From positions 96,708,806-96,772,805 of the forward strand of contig CM069434.1 in the NCBI GenBank assembly GCA_035610365.1: 64,000 nucleotides of DNA, in the 5' to 3' direction. Origin of the DNA: Aquatica leii. Lineage: Eukaryota; Arthropoda; Insecta; Coleoptera; Lampyridae. Position 1 is the first letter of the stretch, and each line of letters starts with the position of its first letter. This document shows positions 1 through 10,865 of this stretch, in pieces. Below the pieces are notes generated by a model that was given only the letters and a program-made list of their open reading frames with translations, searched no databases and had not been told where the DNA came from. Made by a program: the position numbers and the translations under genes.

Positions 1-1130
1 TGATAAGATTACTGTTTACCAAAATTAATAATTAATTAATTAATATTTTAAAAGTTTTGCGCTCCAAAATTTTATACAGCCCTGAGTATGATGGCTGAAG
101 CGGTTTTTTGAGTACATCACTTCGGAGAAAGACCTCTGAACTCATTTTTAATTCAGGATGAATATTAACATTGCTTGTTTCTATAGGACTTGCTGTATTC
201 TGTATAGATACGTCACTGTCTACGAACATTACTGTAAGCCAACGTAAGGTAGTTCCGTACAAATATTCGACATCTGATGTGCTTACGTCTTCTTTAAAAG
301 TGCAAACAATTTCATTTCATTTTGTTGAGTAGCATTCAGTTTAAAAAAATGTAAGAGTTTCTATACGTTCTTACACAATTGATGGACAGCGCATATAGTA
401 GTGTTAGATGCATCTACTGTAAAAACTAGCAAGAATTCTTCAGAAAAGTAACGTTTGTTAAATCACCTTGTCAATAATTTCTAAAAAATGTCGAAATTCT
501 TTTACAATTTATGGTTTTGGGTAATCTTGTAATACTTTCTGCAAGTAAAAGAATCATGTTCTTTTCGCCCAAATACTCAATTTGCAGAATTAATTGCAAT
601 CCCAAAATTTTGCAAACGTTGGAATAGTAATCTTAAGTGCTCTTTGTGCAGATGCTCACTGTCCTAGAATAGTAGGATATCGTCAATGTAGCAGTAGAAG
701 AAGTTTATGCTTTAAGATAGGGTATTTGTAAAATTCTGAAACATTTTGGCAATGCTAAATAGAGCAAATGTCATGCAGGTGAACTTATATAAATTGTTTC
801 TGCTACTGGACTATGATTGTCTGTCCTAAGTCAACAGAGCAAACAATTTTCTTACTCAACAGTTGGTTTACAAAGTTTTGTGCGCTATTTGATATTTATC
901 AAGCACCGTAATTGCAATTATTTCTCTAAGGTTTCCAAGTTCCATTAGCTTTTTTTGAGGCCAAGTGGATAAGACTTGCCTACTGACATGTGGACGGTCT
1001 ACAAATGCCTAAGTGCATAATGTACTCAAATTTCAATTTTGTTCTTTTTAACTTTTTTGGGGATAACAATCAAAGTTCATCAGAAGCTAGATAACTTTTT
1101 GCTATAGTCGGGTATGTATATGACGTTTTT
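1..1130 (-). pseudogene. Ty3/Gypsy pol remnant (RT, RNase H, integrase C-terminus)
   Basis: Read on the minus strand from about 1130 downwards. A reverse transcriptase palm appears near 660-720 (reads YIDDILLF), followed by typical Gypsy text (EHLHKEHLRLLFQRLQNFGI). An RNase H start (VDASNTTICAVHQ) lies near 380-430. The open stretch at 32-262 is an integrase C-terminal tail containing YGTTLR-like and KPLQPSYSGLYKIL motifs. The integrase zinc-binding and catalytic core is missing between RNase H and the tail, and the RT part carries stops and frameshifts, so the copy is dead. The window edge cuts the 3' side. A related copy in the opposite orientation lies at 3598-4030. Confidence 0.75.
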
Positions 1131-1249
1131 TCCTAGCACAAAAATTTTCTAAATTGTAAAATTTGACAGCAAGATTTACGTAGTTGTTTTGACGAATTCA
1201 ATCTATAGGTATTGTGTGATACTCCTTTTAAATAGTTTTCTAGAATGAG

Positions 1250-2660
1250 GAGAACAATAGACAGTTATTTTTGTGTCGCACTGGCGGCGGCATCTACTAA
1301 AAACAGAAAGAAGAATGTGAAACAGGATCATCTATTCAACCTAATGATACACAAGTACTAAAGACAGGTGTTAGTTCGCCTAGTCTGAACTAATCTGGTA
1401 AAGAAGAACGGCACTACAATAAACAATGGGAACAAAAATATAGTTGGCTAGTGTTCGATACAGAAAGTGGAGGTGCTTTTTGTAGACTATATCAAATTTT
1501 TATGAAAAATACGCCACAAGTTTTGCAGTAGACAGGCTTTAGGCAAGAACGGTAAATTACAAAAGCATGAGCATTCATCAGCTCATACTATTAGTGCAGA
1601 AATGAAAGGCAGGCCATGAAAAAACCCATTGATGCTCAAATTATTCAACAGAGTGATAGTAAAAAAGAGTTAAATAGTTAAATAAAAATAAAGAAAGAAA
1701 TAGCTCACACTACTAAATATGGAAATTTGATTGAAAATATTTTTGACAACATGAATAGAGAATTTTAAACATGGAGAAAAGCAAAGTGAATTATGTGAAT
1801 TACTAGAATTTATGGGCAAAGTTTTGAGAGATGTGTTGAAAGAAATATTAAAAAAGAAGAAGTTCTTCGTTTTAGCTGATTAAAGTACTTCTTTCAGAAA
1901 TGAAATGGAGTTAAGTATGATGTTCAGAGTAATGGAAGATAAAGTCCCTGTGGAAAAGTGTTTGGCAATTATCAAAGTCTCCGATGGAAAGGTAGAAACT
2001 GTTGCAAATGCTATCGACAAGAAACTGACTGCTCTTAATTTACAATATGACGACATTATTGCTTTTAGATTTGATGACGCTTCAAATATGGCTAGAAATG
2101 TTGGTTGTGTAAGAAGAAAGCTATCAGAAACAGCAAACAAAGAATTTTTTACATACACTGTTGAGCACACATATTGGCTCTGGCAGCAGCTTTCTGTAGA
2201 TATATAAATAAAAAGGTTTTTTTATGTTTTGAAAGACATATACAAATTTTTTAGTCGCCTAAAAAAGAATGTTTTACATGAAATTCAGACAGTGCTTAAT
2301 AATCCTATTTTAAAAATTCCAGAATGTATTGAAGTAAGATGGTTTTCACACCACAGGAAAATAAATGCTGTTTTTAGGACCTTAAAGTCAGTTTTAATGG
2401 CTTTTAAACATATCCACAAGAAAGACGCAGACCTTGCATCGTTCGCAGGGGGTATTTTACTAAAAATCAGAAACGAGAACTTCATAGTCACCTGTCACGT
2501 GATGTGAATGAACTTTTCAGTGCACTTTCATACCTCAGCAATGCTTTGCAAAAAAAAAGACTTGTGTCTCTTATTACTACTACAAAATTACACTTGCAAT
2601 ATATTGCAAACAGTACGAAGATGTCAATAGCACTTTACAAAAAAAAGTTCGGCACTTTAA
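1250..2660 (+). pseudogene. hAT-superfamily transposase remnant (TTF-type zinc finger + DUF4371-like)
   Basis: Broken reading frames on the plus strand. The first part (about 1430-1620) resembles the TTF-type zinc-finger region of ZMYM/KIAA1586-like hAT proteins: KYSWLVFDTESGGAFC followed by a lysine-rich GKNGKLQKHEHSSAH-type segment. The frame at 1905-2207 has the DUF4371 hallmarks LQYDDIIAFRFDDASNMA. The frame at 2229-2710 contains IEVRWFSHHRKINAVFRTL, matching the RWxS motif downstream of the catalytic domain. The C-terminal dimerisation domain is absent, because the sequence runs into a minus-strand Jockey tail near 2665. Several stops and frameshifts make it inactive. Confidence 0.7.
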
Positions 2661-2664
2661 AATT

Positions 2665-3596
2665 TTTTTTTTTAAATCTGCGTCATAGTTCAAAATTCTT
2701 TTTATGGTAAGATTCAGATGATTAATCATTTTTTCATGTTTTCTTACAGTCATATTTTTTATGTGTTCGGCAAGAGAGGGTAACATTATGTAGGCTTGGT
2801 ACCCATTTGCGTATAAGCAGTTTTGAATGGTTATATTCTAAACTGCTTGTAGTTTTTCGTAATTTGCAGTGCTAGTTTGTAGCTAGGTCTTCACTGCATA
2901 AGTTAAGCCGTATTATGGTTGTGTATATTTTTAGTTTATTTCTAGCAGATAGCTTGCTTTTTCTGTTTAGTAAAAGATAAAGATAAAATATTAAGCTTTT
3001 TGCCTTATTTATTTGTTGTTTTGTGTGTTCGGTGAACGTCAGTTTTTTGTCAATTGTAAGACCAAGGTGTTAAACCGAGATTGTTCATAAAATTATCCCG
3101 TTGTTTAGCTGAAGGTTTCTTGTTGGTTCGTGTTTTCTAAGTTTGAAAGTAAATATTAGATCCTAACTTTTCTCCGCATTTACTGGAGAAGAGTAGATTT
3201 AAGTACAATTGTAATCTATTTTTTATGCTTGATATTATTTTCGAGTGGTTTAGAATCGCCGTATGGTCTTCATATAAAGCCATTAATGTGTTTTCTTTTT
3301 TTGGAATATCGCTGATGTAGATATTAAAAAAAGTTGAATCCAGAATTACATTTTGGGGAACCCCTGCTGTAATGTGTCTTGTCGTGGGTGTCATTCTTTT
3401 GATATCTATCACGAAAGTTCTGTTTTATAGGTATGACTTAATTAGTGGAATATAAGCATGTTTTTGGTAAACATTTTATAAAGAAGACCCTGGAGCCATA
3501 TCTTATCAAAAGTTTTGGATATGTTCAGGAACACTGCACCAGTAGGGTAAGCTTTGTTTTTGTTATTTAAAATGTATTCAGTAATCCTAGCTATTT
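2665..3596 (-). pseudogene. Jockey-like non-LTR retrotransposon, RT C-terminal half
   Basis: The minus strand reads, from 3596 downwards, a Jockey RT: AVFLNISKTFDKIW, then AGVPQNVILDSTFFNIYISD and LMALYEDHTAIL (the position of the catalytic ADD box, here degenerate). The C-terminal thumb and tail follow (TVRKHEKMINHLNL near 2710-2750). Its 3' end meets an A-rich run (T-run on plus at about 2665-2680), as expected for a poly(A)-tailed LINE insertion. The upstream junction at about 3596 abuts a plus-strand Gypsy fragment. The copy is 5'-truncated and has stops. Confidence 0.75.
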
Positions 3597-3597
3597 A

Positions 3598-4030
3598 GTA
3601 TATGGTGGAAGATTAGAAAATAAAATTGCTGACGCATTAAGTAAAATAGAGGTGGTCGATGTAGCGGTTGCTATTGACTTTGAGATGTTGATAAGAAAAC
3701 AGAAAAAAACAGATTACTTGACTTATAGCACCGTTGGCCAATAGTTAAAATTATGTGCTGACAAACGGTACAGTGGTCGAAGATCTCACCTACAGTTATG
3801 CTCGTATTGATCAACACTTTTACAGAAGACATCAGCACATCACATGTTCAGACTTTGTATAGAACTATTATACGTTTGCTTGGAGTAATGTACCTAGACA
3901 GTGACGTATCTATACAAGATACAGCAAGTAAGTAATTAAAAACGAGTTTAGAGGTTTTCCTCCAAGGTGATGTATTCAGAAAACCGCTTCAACCATCATA
4001 TTCAAGGCTGCACAAAATCTTATGAATGTT
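3598..4030 (+). pseudogene. Ty3/Gypsy pol remnant (RNase H end, integrase C-terminus)
   Basis: The plus strand reads GGRLENKIADALSKIEVVD, the conserved segment after Gypsy RNase H, then LVLINTFTEDIST and a degenerate YGTTLR-like region, and finally KPLQPSYSRLHKIL. The integrase core is deleted between about 3745 and 3800. The last ~200 bp are clearly homologous to the inverted copy at 45-290, so both come from one Gypsy family. Stops interrupt it. Confidence 0.7.
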
Positions 4031-4150
4031 TTAGTCGAGCATTTAAATCTCGTTTTTATTGCCCAATGTATAAATGTTGTACCCGTACCTGACCGAAAAC
4101 AAAAAAAAATAAGAGAATTCTTAGGAAAACACCAACAACGCTAGCTAGTA

Positions 4151-4199
4151 GACGTAGCATTAAACCACCGATAAAATTTTGCGATTTCTATGCTACGTC
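4151..4199. repeat. 10-bp perfect inverted repeat
   Basis: GACGTAGCAT (4151-4160) and ATGCTACGTC (4190-4199) form a perfect 10-bp stem around a 29-base loop. It lies between the Gypsy remnant and the following LINE, so it may be a terminal or subterminal hairpin. No function is shown. Confidence 0.5.
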
Positions 4200-4229
4200 G
4201 CAGACCAACCAACGTATATTATAACAAAA

Positions 4230-5385
4230 ACAACAAAATAATAATGCAAGAAAATTTAAACACAGAATTATTATAATGAGAAACTTTTTAAAGAGAATAA
4301 AAACGAAAGAAACCTACGAAACATGTAGGACGATAAATGCCCCAATATAATGAAAGACAAGACTTTATAAGTTTTGGGGCACTTAAAAAATTTAAAAGCG
4401 ATGGGGCCGAAGCAATTGCCTACAGGAATCCTAAAAATGTTAGAAGAATAGAAGATAATAAGTCTAATGAACCGTACGTTTAAAGCATTCGTAAAAGTGA
4501 TTCACAACAAAATATATTCAACTCAAACAAAATGTCAGCAAAAATCAGTTTTAAGTTTAAAATTAGTTTGGAACCAGAGATGTATTATATGCATTAAACA
4601 TGATGTTTCAAAGATGTCTGGATGTGAATCAAAATATTTATGTGTCTCATCAATTCCAATAAAGCATTTGACAAAGTACGTAACAATTAACACATGAAAA
4701 TACTTAAACAAAGAAACATAAATGCATGAATAAATAAAACTATCGTAAACATCTCATATGGTATCATAATAAATGACACAAAACCTTACAAAAACCGCAA
4801 AACCTTGCCATTAAGGTAACTGATGTTAGCTCATCGATAAATATTAAGATAACAAAAGTTAATTACAATAACGCGACAAATTATAGATAACCTGTAAATA
4901 CAAAATTAAAATATTTGTAGAGTAAAAAAATACAACTACTTGAGAACCGTCATCAATTAAAATAGTGACAGCTGTAAAAAATAAATATAAGGATAGGAAG
5001 CAGTTTCAAATAAAAACACTAATTTGTAGCAAAGATTTAAAACTAGACCTCAAAGTTAGATTCATGAGATGCTGCATACTATACATAATATACTACGGTT
5101 TGGAGGCGTAGACAATGAAAAAGAGCGTCATTAAAAAATTAAAGGTTTTTGACTATATCGTAAAATTTTCAAAATTTCTTAGACGGAAAGGATCACGAAC
5201 ATCAAAATGTTTGTTGAGACAAATGAAAAAAATTAAAGAAGTAATCCTTTAAAACACGGAAAGTAGTATATTTGAGCCATATAATGAAAGGGAAGAAACT
5301 ACTATAAAAGATAATGCAGAGTAGATTAACCGGAAAAAATTCAGTAGGCCAAAGAAGACATTCATAGATAAAAAATCTGCATGAT
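4230..5385 (+). pseudogene. LINE reverse-transcriptase remnant (RTE/Jockey-like ORF2)
   Basis: Highly decayed plus-strand frames. Recognisable blocks in order are: a KNGKAPG-type segment degraded to KKFKSDGAEAIAYRNPKN (about 4385-4440); FKAFVKVIHNKIY (4480-4520), the RT segment before the GFR box; SNKAFDKVR (about 4650-4680), the first catalytic-aspartate block; and a C-terminal LRRKGSRTSK...GKNSVGQRR block (5175-5365), typical of the post-RT tail of these LINEs. Many stops and frameshifts. It ends against the foldback-like element starting at 5388. Confidence 0.65.
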
Positions 5386-5387
5386 TG

Positions 5388-6057
5388 GTATGTACACTTG
5401 CTTTGAAAAAAATCGAGACCAACTGTTTGTGACAAACAGAAGTTTTGATGGTAAAGAATATTTGAGCATAGGAACCGCTCATTTCTTTGTAGGTAACTCT
5501 AACCAACGCAGTAGGTATCAATACCTGTAAACGACAACATTGAAATAAAAACACAAAAAATAAAAAATTAATTTTATTAAAAATATTATTTGTCAATAAT
5601 AAGTAATAAGTAATTGTTAATTTTTTGGTTTATGATTTCAAGGTTTTGCACTTATATATTTATGCAAATAAAAACTTAAAAAAATCATTTATTGGAAATT
5701 GATAATAAATTTCAAGTAACTATCTTTTCATAAATGAAAGGAAAGTTTTGGTTTTTATCGTAAAAAAAAATAATATTTTTTAAACACATTCGCACAAAGA
5801 ATACTGTAATTATGTTAATACCTGATTAGATAACTCTAATCCACAAAAGTAATTTTAATTTAATTTGATTGAAGTAAACCAATAGAATTATTATTAATAA
5901 TTTTTTTCGTGTTCAATGCTCAATGTTTTTGGTTACCGGTATTGATACTTGTTGCGTTGGGTAGGACCATCTACAAGCAAACGGACGGTTCCTACAATCA
6001 ATCCTTGTTTACACCATTAAAGTTTGTCGCAATTTTTTTTAAAACGAGTGTACATAC
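5388..6057. mobile_element. Foldback-like element with ~165-bp terminal inverted repeats
   Basis: The left arm (about 5388-5550) and right arm (about 5900-6057) are inverted copies. Termini are GTATGTACACT and AGTGTACATAC (11 bp perfect), and the arms stay alignable by eye for about 165 bp with roughly three quarters identity, including CAACGCA and GGTATCAATACC cores. The middle (5560-5900) is AT-rich with no convincing ORF. Small ORFs in the arms are mirror images of one another, which explains their similar translations. An imperfect ATTG flanks both ends but is offset by one base on the right, so the target duplication is uncertain. Superfamily unknown. Confidence 0.6.
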
Positions 6058-6064
6058 AATTGCA

Positions 6065-6587
6065 ACAACAAGAATTACTTTCTTAGGTAAAGTGAGTGGG
6101 AATATGGTCAGAGCTAAGCGCTGCTTCCATATAGATTTCCATATACATTTTTTATTACAACTATATCAAGTGTGTCTCGTCTGCTACTAATATTTGTCGG
6201 ATAGTATGTCGGTTGCAGAGGTGCCGCAATGCTAACGTTACTTTTTGTAGCATAGAGCAGCAATTCTGCGTTGTTGACAGTAGTGTTACACTTTTAGTTT
6301 CGGTGTTTGGCGTTTATACCACCGAGTACTATAGTACTATGGTTACAGTAAAAAATTTGGTTCCATTCAGCTTCCACATAATTATGATGTGTAGGTAGAT
6401 ATGCTGAATAGAAGGGTAAGTGATCATCCAGGCCAATCGTTACATTTACCCTAGTGGCTTCTAGCTCTACATCTACATCGGTCGGTTGCATAATATATAT
6501 ATATAATAATGCTAACAGTTTTTTTTATTAACACGGCCACTCCGCCTCCCCTTTGGTGTAGACGGTCTCTTTTGTACGTGACGTAGT
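6065..6587 (-). pseudogene. Jockey-like LINE, ORF2 endonuclease (C-terminal part)
   Basis: The minus strand reads YVTYKRDRLHQRGGG and VAVLIKKT at about 6510-6590, then ELEATRVNVTIG, HHNYVEAEWNQIF, LGGINAKHRN (the GDFNAKH catalytic block with a changed residue), and PLQPTYYPTN with RRDTLDIVVIKN near 6190-6280, ending around SSDHIPTH (about 6080). This is the apurinic-endonuclease-like domain of Jockey elements. Its N-terminal half continues at 7653 on the far side of an insertion. Frameshifts show it is inactive. Confidence 0.8.
6584..6587 (+). repeat. Target-site duplication TAGT (left)
   Basis: TAGT directly precedes the TG terminus of the insertion at 6588-7648 and is repeated at 7649-7652. 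Removing the insertion and one TAGT rejoins the Jockey endonuclease frame across the site. Confidence 0.7.
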
Positions 6588-7648
6588 TGTAACGTCCCGT
6601 TAGAGTTCATTACCATTAAAATTCAATTTTACATTCGTTTATTTTCTGCAACTAATATTGCACGTAAATTTATTCAGTTTGGCAACGTCGCGTAGTTTCA
6701 ACTGTACTTTAGTAATAGCTTAAGCTTGCACTTCCGCTTGGGCCACGCTTGGCGTGCGTGTCGTAGTGATGCGGGGAAGACACATTTTCTTGATTATGGC
6801 GTAAAAACCCATGTAATTTAATTTTTATTCATTCCATCTAATTATTGGTGAGTTTACATTTATTTTGATATAATTTTTCTATTGAATTCAACATTTTTAG
6901 TGGTTTCGCAATGTTACGCAATACGATTTAGACAAAGGAATTTATTTTGAAGGCCGTTGCTACGCAGCGTGAGTACATCATGTCATTCGAAAAACCATTC
7001 TAATTATTTATATTTAGGGTCTTTTACTTTTTTTAAATTTTGGATCTTTTCTTTTACTGGATCATTTATTTTGGTTTTGTCTTTTAATTACTGGATTTTC
7101 CGTCATTGGATTTATACATTGGTTTTATGCTGGTGTAATTGGAAATCTACATTCCTTTAGAAGAATTTTATCACTACAACAAAGTATGTGCTAAAGATAG
7201 AAGCTATACGATAACGTCATATCATGTGGTGAGTCAACTGGAATTAAGTTACATTTTACATTCAAGCAATTAAATTCAGTTATTAAAACTTTTCACTCAT
7301 AACAAATTAACCGTTTACTATTTTTGCATTTAATAGCAATTAATAATTAGATGTAAGATTTTACGTTTTTATCGCCAATTTAAAGGTGGTTGGCGCCCTA
7401 ATATTTTATTTTAAATCCTGTTTTATTTCTAATATGTTTAATTCAAATATTGTTCTTTAATGTAAATAGTATATTAAGTTATAGTTAATAAATTAAAGGA
7501 GTTCACATCTTTGTATTTATTTTCATTCAAGCCCACCCCCAGAGGTCTGTGCTTACGATTGCTACCGTGATTATATTATTTTACTTTTATTAAATGTATT
7601 TTTACTTTTTATTAAACGTTCTTTATTCGGAATAATTTTTTATTTACA
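6588..7648. mobile_element. LTR-like insertion (probable solo LTR), TG...ACA ends
   Basis: 1061 bp bounded by TGTAACGTCC and TTTATTTACA, flanked by the 4-bp direct repeat TAGT. TG...CA ends and a 4-bp duplication fit a Ty3/Gypsy-type LTR. No ORF of interest lies inside. Near 7393 there is a TTGGCGCCC stretch resembling a retroelement primer-binding site, so a deleted element (LTR plus leader) is an alternative to a solo LTR. The host sequence is the Jockey endonuclease on the minus strand. Confidence 0.6.
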
Positions 7649-7652
7649 TAGT

Positions 7653-8469
7653 TAGGAATTTGAAGTTTGTGCAAAGGATTGAGATGAGTTTCGGTGATTG
7701 CAATTATGTCCGGTTTGTTTGAGTTTATGTAAATTTGCAGTTTTTGTTTCTTACTTACAATACCATTGGCGTTCCATGCGACAGTGTGTAGTTCATTAAG
7801 AGCATTTGAGAGAATATTTAGTGCGTTTGCTTGCATAATCTAATTATGTTTTTTTAACCTTTGATTGAAAATTGATTTTTGTGCCGGGGTTGGGTTTAAT
7901 TCCGAGTATTCAAGTACCATAGAACCAATTTTTTGCGCCAAGTTTCCATTGTCGTTATTGGAGTTTTTTGGTGCTGCAGTTGTGAGGTGTTTTGATACAG
8001 TGAAAGTATTTCTGTGATTGATGTTGTTTGTACGCTGGTAACAAGAGAGTTTCATGCTTTTTTGGGAGGATGTTCAATTATTTTTGGTCTGTCGGGACAT
8101 TTATGATGAATAGAAGTGTGTTCACCTCCACAATTTGCACATTTAGCTGGCAAAGTTTTCGGTTTTGTGCACTCGTGAGTACTGTGAGTACTACACTTCA
8201 TACACTTATATTCTGCTGTTTTTGAACATGACCAAATAATTGGCAGCGATGGCACTGCACAATTTGACCCGTCGATTTTAAAGCTTCTGTTGCGATGTTG
8301 AGACCTATTATTGTTTCTATATTATAAATTGATTTGTACTGCCTTTTTATTTCCACTATAATCATCGGCGCGGGAATCGAGTTATTTTTAGAGCAAGGTA
8401 TCCCTGTTCCTTAAACTTATTATAATTTGCTGTGGGCTGCCACAGGCTGCTACGGGGACGTAACAAATC
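7653..8469 (-). pseudogene. Jockey-like LINE, ORF2 N-terminus and ORF1 (gag) C-terminus
   Basis: Minus strand, read downwards. The ORF1 part carries zinc knuckles: a CHRC-type first knuckle near 8235-8265, then YKCMKCSTHSTHECTKP and PAKCANCGGEHTS (8055-8220), as in Jockey gag. ORF1 ends near 7840 (QRLKKHN). ORF2 begins at 7836 with an endonuclease N-terminus (LHTVAWNANGIVSKKQKLQ, then IIAITETHLNP), only a few bases after the ORF1 stop, the usual Jockey spacing. ORF2 is interrupted at 7649 by the LTR-like insertion, and ORF1 is interrupted at 8470 by the Copia element. Confidence 0.85.
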
Positions 8470-8474
8470 ACCAC
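8470..8474 (+). repeat. Target-site duplication ACCAC (left of Copia)
   Basis: ACCAC immediately precedes the 5' LTR and recurs directly after the 3' LTR at 12667-12671. Five bp is the normal Ty1/Copia duplication. Confidence 0.9.
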
Positions 8475-8679
8475 TGTTGAGACTCAAAATATTTTTTTGT
8501 CTATGTTAGTTGCCTAACTTTTGTATGTATAATCCAGTGTAGCATCACTGTACTGTTCCTGTTCCGTTAAACTCTCAGAGTAAGGTTGATTGTAGTTTTG
8601 TGTACAATTAAATAATTTGTAACGTTTTAATAAACTAATAGAAAAGTAATTCTCAAAATCATTGTTTTAATAAACAATA
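8475..8679 (+). repeat. Copia 5' LTR
   Basis: Begins TGTTGAGACTC and ends ACAATA, just before the PBS. Matches the 3' LTR (12461-12666) along its whole length. A polyadenylation-type AATAAAC lies near its end. Confidence 0.95.
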
Positions 8680-8693
8680 GGTTATGAGCCCAG
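8680..8693 (+). promoter_or_regulatory. Copia primer-binding site
   Basis: GGTTATGAGCCCAG directly follows the 5' LTR. It matches the internal (anticodon-arm) part of initiator-Met tRNA, the half-tRNA primer used by insect Copia elements, rather than a tRNA 3' end. Confidence 0.75.
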
Positions 8694-8817
8694 TGCGTTT
8701 CTTTTAAAACTATTTTTTGAGAAACACGTGTTGCGAATTATTTTTGTAAAGTTACGGGCGTTACCGCGTGGTCGAGAATTTATAGACATTACTTTTTATG
8801 AGTTTTTTCAAGTCTAG

Positions 8818-9511
8818 ATGCATTTTAAGACTCAGATTGAAATGCTTGAAGGCACCAGCAATTGGAGCAGGTGGCGTAGACAAGTGGAATTATTGTTACG
8901 ACACCAGGACGCATTGGAACTCGTTGTAGGCGATAGAGTATCGCCTGAAGCACCAATCTCCGAGCAATCGAAAGATATAAAAAGAGTTTATAACGCAGAG
9001 TTGAAGTCCTATAAAAAATATGATGCTGCTATCAGTGTATGAACAAAGCTCAGATCAACGGCTTGATAGGTTAATGGAACAATTTTTCAGCTGCGAAAAA
9101 AATAGTCTTGAAGATATAGCAACTTATATCGCACGCCTTCAACGCAATTTTAGTGAACTGAACGACGAACTAAAGAAGTTAGTGAAGACTGAGCTACCGG
9201 ATTTATTACTGATGTGTCGAATAATGTCAAGATTAACACCAGAATACTTCGAATTTAAAAGTGTATGGGAATCGGTACCATTATCCGAAAGAACCATAAA
9301 TAAGCTAACAGAAAGGCTACGGCTTATTGAAATGCGACTTCCTGAAAGGAAAAGTGATTCTTCGGCCCTGATGGCTAAAGATAAAAGATGCAAGGATACG
9401 CTTAAAAACAAAATGGCGGAATCTCGGAATTACCGGGAATGTTTCAAGTGCCATAAAGTCGGACATCTTGCGAAAAATTGTCCCAAGAAAAGCGGAAACG
9501 CGGAAAGTTAA
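8818..9511 (+). pseudogene. gag: Copia gag
   Basis: Starts at ATG 8818 (MHFKTQIEMLEGTSNWSRWR, the typical Copia Gag opening with a conserved W). The frame breaks near 9040 and the second frame (9020-9511) continues with a UBN2-type Gag domain (ARLQRNFSELNDELKK...LPERK). It ends with a CCHC zinc knuckle, CFKCHKVGHLAKNC (about 9440-9480). Some central residues of the capsid domain appear to be lost at the frameshift. The stop at 9509-9511 separates it from the protease frame. Confidence 0.85.
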
Positions 9512-9517
9512 AAAAAA

Positions 9518-9823
9518 ATGTCGAAATTGGTGGGTGACGCTTTTGCATGCACGAATGTTGACGGCAACGATCGATGGATTGCAGACTCAGGAGCGTCTGC
9601 GCATATGACTAGTAGGAAAGACTATTTTCTTACTTACGAAACTTTTAACTTTGCGCGCGAAATTCAAGTGGGTAACAGTGAGGTTGTACATGCAGATGGA
9701 CAAGGTACAATTAATGTAGGAATAAAAGTAAAACGTATATGTAGGCCAAACTATTTGCAAAACGTCAGGTATGTACCGAAAATTGGCAGAAATATTTTTT
9801 CGATTGTTCAGACAATGGGATAA
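9518..9823 (+). pseudogene. Copia protease
   Basis: WIADSGASAHMTSRKDYF contains the aspartic-protease active site (DSGA) characteristic of Copia pol, followed by VRYVPKIGRNIFSI, the usual segment before the pre-integrase region. The frame stops at 9823, so the polyprotein is not continuous. ATG 9518 is probably not a true start. Confidence 0.85.
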
Positions 9824-9929
9824 GGTTTTCAGTTTAGTGCTAATCAAACGTGTTATCCATTTAAAAAGGATGGCGTTGTACGATTAGTAGGTAATAGAAA
9901 TAATCAAGGATTGTTTATACTAAGTATGT

Positions 9930-10600
9930 GTGTGTGTTTACCAGATAAGGCTGCTGAAGTGTTCCTTGCAACTAAGGTTCAAAAATTCCAGTTATGGCAT
10001 AAACGTTTATTCCACCAAAATAAAAAAACATGTGAGAAAGCTTCTCAAAAGGCCGGGTATAGAAGTACAACTAGAAGAAGAGTTTTGTGATGGTTGTGTC
10101 TTTGGCAAACGGCACCGTAACAGTTTTGGTACACGCACCAACAGACCAGTGATTCCTGGTTCATTAATACATGCTGACGTTTGTGGCCTTATGCAGGAAC
10201 TATCATTGGGAGGTGCTCGATATTATGTGTGCTTTAAACATGACTATACAACGTTTCGTCGTGTGTTTTTTATTAAATCGAAGTCAGAAGTAATTGACTG
10301 TTTAAAAGTGTACATTAACGAAACTAAAACTGTTGGGCATAAAATCAAAGAGTTTTTAAGTGATGGTAGTTTAGAATTTAATAATGTGTGTGTTAAAAAC
10401 TTATTATAATCTAATGGAATTAATTTTAGAATAATAATGCCGTATACTCCGGAACAAAATGGTGTATCAGAACGTGAAAATCGAACACTAAACCCATTAA
10501 ACTGTGGGCGGAAGCTATAAACACAGTGGCATATACACTTAACTGAACTGGCACAACATTCGTTGACAATAAAACACCAGCTGAATTATGGTTTGGTAGA
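9930..10600 (+). pseudogene. Copia integrase (damaged)
   Basis: A pre-integrase segment with a WHKR motif lies around 9990-10060 and a CDGCVFGKRHRNSF zinc-binding remnant at 10090-10125. The first catalytic aspartate is in HADVCG (about 10170) and a later one in FLSDGSLEF (about 10355-10380). The third block (PYTPEQNGVSERENRT, about 10441-10490) is in another frame and holds the catalytic glutamate. Stops and frame changes occur near 10407 and beyond. Confidence 0.8.
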
Positions 10601-10865
10601 GATCCTATAAATATTGACAATTTAAAATATTTGGAACAGATTGTTTTGTACATGTTCCAAAAGGAAAACGTCAAAAATGGGATAGGAAGACTGTTGTTGG
10701 CAAATTTGTGGGGTACTGTGGTGATAAGGACTGTTATAGTATTTGGATAAAGACAAAGTGATCCTAAGTCGGGAGGTGGTGTTCAAAGAAGAATGTCTTA
10801 TAAAAGATAAACTAGATTTATGAGCTTCAGAAAAACCTGATGAAAAATGTTCGGAACCACTAATT

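Noticed and set aside
5249-6190. Two similar-looking proteins on opposite strands (5249-5596 minus, 5909-6190 plus)
   Set aside because: They are translations of the two inverted arms of one foldback-like element, not genes.
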